This document shows, piece after piece, positions 5,502-6,242 of a DNA stretch of 6,242 nucleotides; position 1 is the stretch's first letter, and every line of letters starts with the position of its first letter. The DNA is from a bacterium (GTDB lineage Bacteria > Myxococcota_A > Bradymonadia > UBA7976 > UBA1532), in assembly GCA_030424955.1 (NCBI GenBank), contig JAUHVS010000374.1, positions 1-6,242 on the forward strand. The letters run 5' to 3'. Under the pieces are notes generated by a model. The model saw only the letters and a list, made by a program, of their open reading frames with translations, searched no databases and was not told where the DNA came from. A program made the translations under genes and the position numbers.

Positions 5502-6242
5502 TTGCACGGCCACGATCCGAAGCACGTGAACCGCCTGCGGTTGTGGGTGTCGAGCACCCCCGCCGTGGTGCTGCTCCTCACGGTCATCAGCTACAACAGC
5601 CTGGTGCTGGTCTACAGCCAGCTGTCGAAGCTCGGCGAGCGCATGTACCCCGGCTACAACCGGCTGCTGCGCACCGAGCCCACCCTGCCCAGCTGTGACG
5701 TGGACGCCCTCAAGGCCCAGCTCGCGGCCGTGTCGGCGCCCGCCGCCGCGGCGCCCGCGGGCGGCGGGGACGCGGTCGACGCGCTCTTCGATGACGACGA
5801 CGCCGCCCCCGCGGCGAAGCCCGCGCCCGAGGGCGACGCGGTCGACGCGCTCTTCGACGACGACGAGGCCCCCGCGGCGAAGCCCGCGCCCGCGCCTGCG
5901 GGCGACGCGGTCGACGCGCTGTTCGACGACGAGGGCGAGGCGCCCGCCGCGACGCCGGACGCCGCCGGCGACTCGGTGGACGCGCTGTTCGACGACGACG
6001 ATGAGGGCGAGGCGAAGGGGGCCACGGGCCCGCCGCCGGCCGTGCAGGCCCTGATCCAAGGCCGCAGCGGCGGTGCGCCGTCGACCTCGGTCGCTGCCGT
6101 GCCGCGCGCAACCTCGTCCACGCCGGCGCCGACCTGCCGCCCGTCGAGGTGGACGGTCTCGGTCCCTCCGCCCCGACCGTCGCCCCCTTCGACGCCACCG
6201 CCCGCGCCGGCATCACCCTCGACATCGACGGCGGGGTCTCCC
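5502..6242 (+). CDS. Membrane-anchored acidic-repeat protein, putative TRAP permease subunit (partial, apparent frameshift)
   Basis: The gene runs off the right edge. From TTG 5502 the product has a basic N-terminus (Lys7, Arg11, Arg13), one transmembrane helix (about 15-38), and a segment with YSQLSKLGERMYPGYNRLLR and PTLPSCD (Cys65). Four acidic repeats (about 89-174) follow, then a Pro/Ala/Gly-rich stretch. The positive-inside rule places the repeats in the periplasm. Large TRAP-type permeases next to AdeT-like proteins, as I remember them, begin with a similar helix and a conserved Cys loop, so this is probably the start of such a subunit. The DctM/DctQ core is not in the window, so that call is inference. 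Near 6055-6110 coding character shifts. The starting frame stays open to the end but becomes Pro/Ser-rich with many A/T third positions. The frame with codons from 6107 has almost only G/C third positions and reads RNLVHAGADLPPVEVDG. A two-base gain or one-base loss, real or from sequencing, is likely. Confidence 0.7.
   Translation, partial: MHGHDPKHVNRLRLWVSSTPAVVLLLTVISYNSLVLVYSQLSKLGERMYPGYNRLLRTEPTLPSCDVDALKAQLAAVSAPAAAAPAGGGDAVDALFDDDDAAPAAKPAPEGDAVDALFDDDEAPAAKPAPAPAGDAVDALFDDEGEAPAATPDAAGDSVDALFDDDDEGEAKGATGPPPAVQALIQGRSGGAPSTSVAAVPRATSSTPAPTCRPSRWTVSVPPPRPSPPSTPPPAPASPSTSTAGSP
5766..6023 (+). repeat. Four tandem acidic repeats, about 22 codons each
   Basis: Copies begin at 5766, 5832, 5901 and 5967, so the periods are 66, 69 and 66 bases, with a shorter last copy. 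Each encodes GD(A/S)VDALFDD followed by one to three acidic residues and an Ala/Pro/Lys linker. The core GACGCGGTCGACGCGCT is identical at DNA level in the first three copies, and copies 1 and 2 also share the linker GCCCCCGCGGCGAAGCCCGC. This points to recent expansion by slippage or unequal recombination. All unit lengths are multiples of three, so the frame is kept. Confidence 0.92.

Noticed and set aside
3374..5587. Long minus-strand reading frame of 737 codons opposite the lipoprotein and binding-protein genes
   Set aside because: It spans two real plus-strand genes and their gap, has a low-complexity composition, and lacks a ribosome site or any recognisable domain.
5400..6225. Several minus-strand frames opposite the acidic repeats
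   Set aside because: They mirror the tandem repeats as Arg-, Ser- or Val-rich strings. The plus frame has the promoter-proximal operon context, a ribosome site and a transmembrane helix.
1..6242. tRNA, rRNA, CRISPR array, insertion sequence or phage attachment site
   Set aside because: I saw no cloverleaf-type sequence, spaced palindromic repeats, transposase motif or flanking inverted repeats. The only clear repeats are the in-frame acidic units at 5766-6023.

Overview
This is a very GC-rich stretch (roughly 70% or more) in which true genes show third codon positions that are almost always G or C. Together with the alanine/proline/aspartate-rich linkers and the gene content, that suggests a high-GC Gram-negative bacterium. 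A Myxococcota/deltaproteobacterial-type organism is my best guess, but this is inference from composition and protein style and no marker gene settles it.

Layout. Bases 1-98 hold no gene I can define, though one forward frame has coding-like codon use. Bases 99-641 (minus strand) encode a small multi-pass membrane protein of unknown role, loosely Yip1-like. A 212-base divergent intergenic region follows, containing a strong imperfect hairpin. Bases 854-3238 (plus) encode a complete HrpB-type DExH-box ATP-dependent RNA helicase whose extreme C-terminus does not look like the usual HrpB ending.

After a 93-base gap with a good sigma70-like promoter comes a three-gene plus-strand cluster that looks like an operon. 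It holds (i) 3332-4432, a secreted or lipid-anchored helical protein that I suspect is a TatT-like (TRAP-associated, TPR-type) partner; (ii) 4475-5470, a periplasmic solute-binding protein of the AdeT1/AdeT2-like family (often mislabelled 'RND transporter'); (iii) 5502 to the window end, the start of a protein with one N-terminal transmembrane helix and four tandem acidic repeats, likely the N-terminal part of a TRAP-type permease subunit. The gaps are 42 and 31 bases, and each gene has its own Shine-Dalgarno sequence.

Working model (inference): the soluble protein captures a ligand in the periplasm, the T-like protein helps hand over or deliver it, and the membrane component encoded by the third gene and beyond moves it across the inner membrane. 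The most interesting points are the acidic repeat array, the related acidic tail on the lipoprotein, and an apparent reading-frame shift near 6055-6110, where coding character moves from one frame to another. HrpB and the membrane protein have no evident functional link to the transporter.
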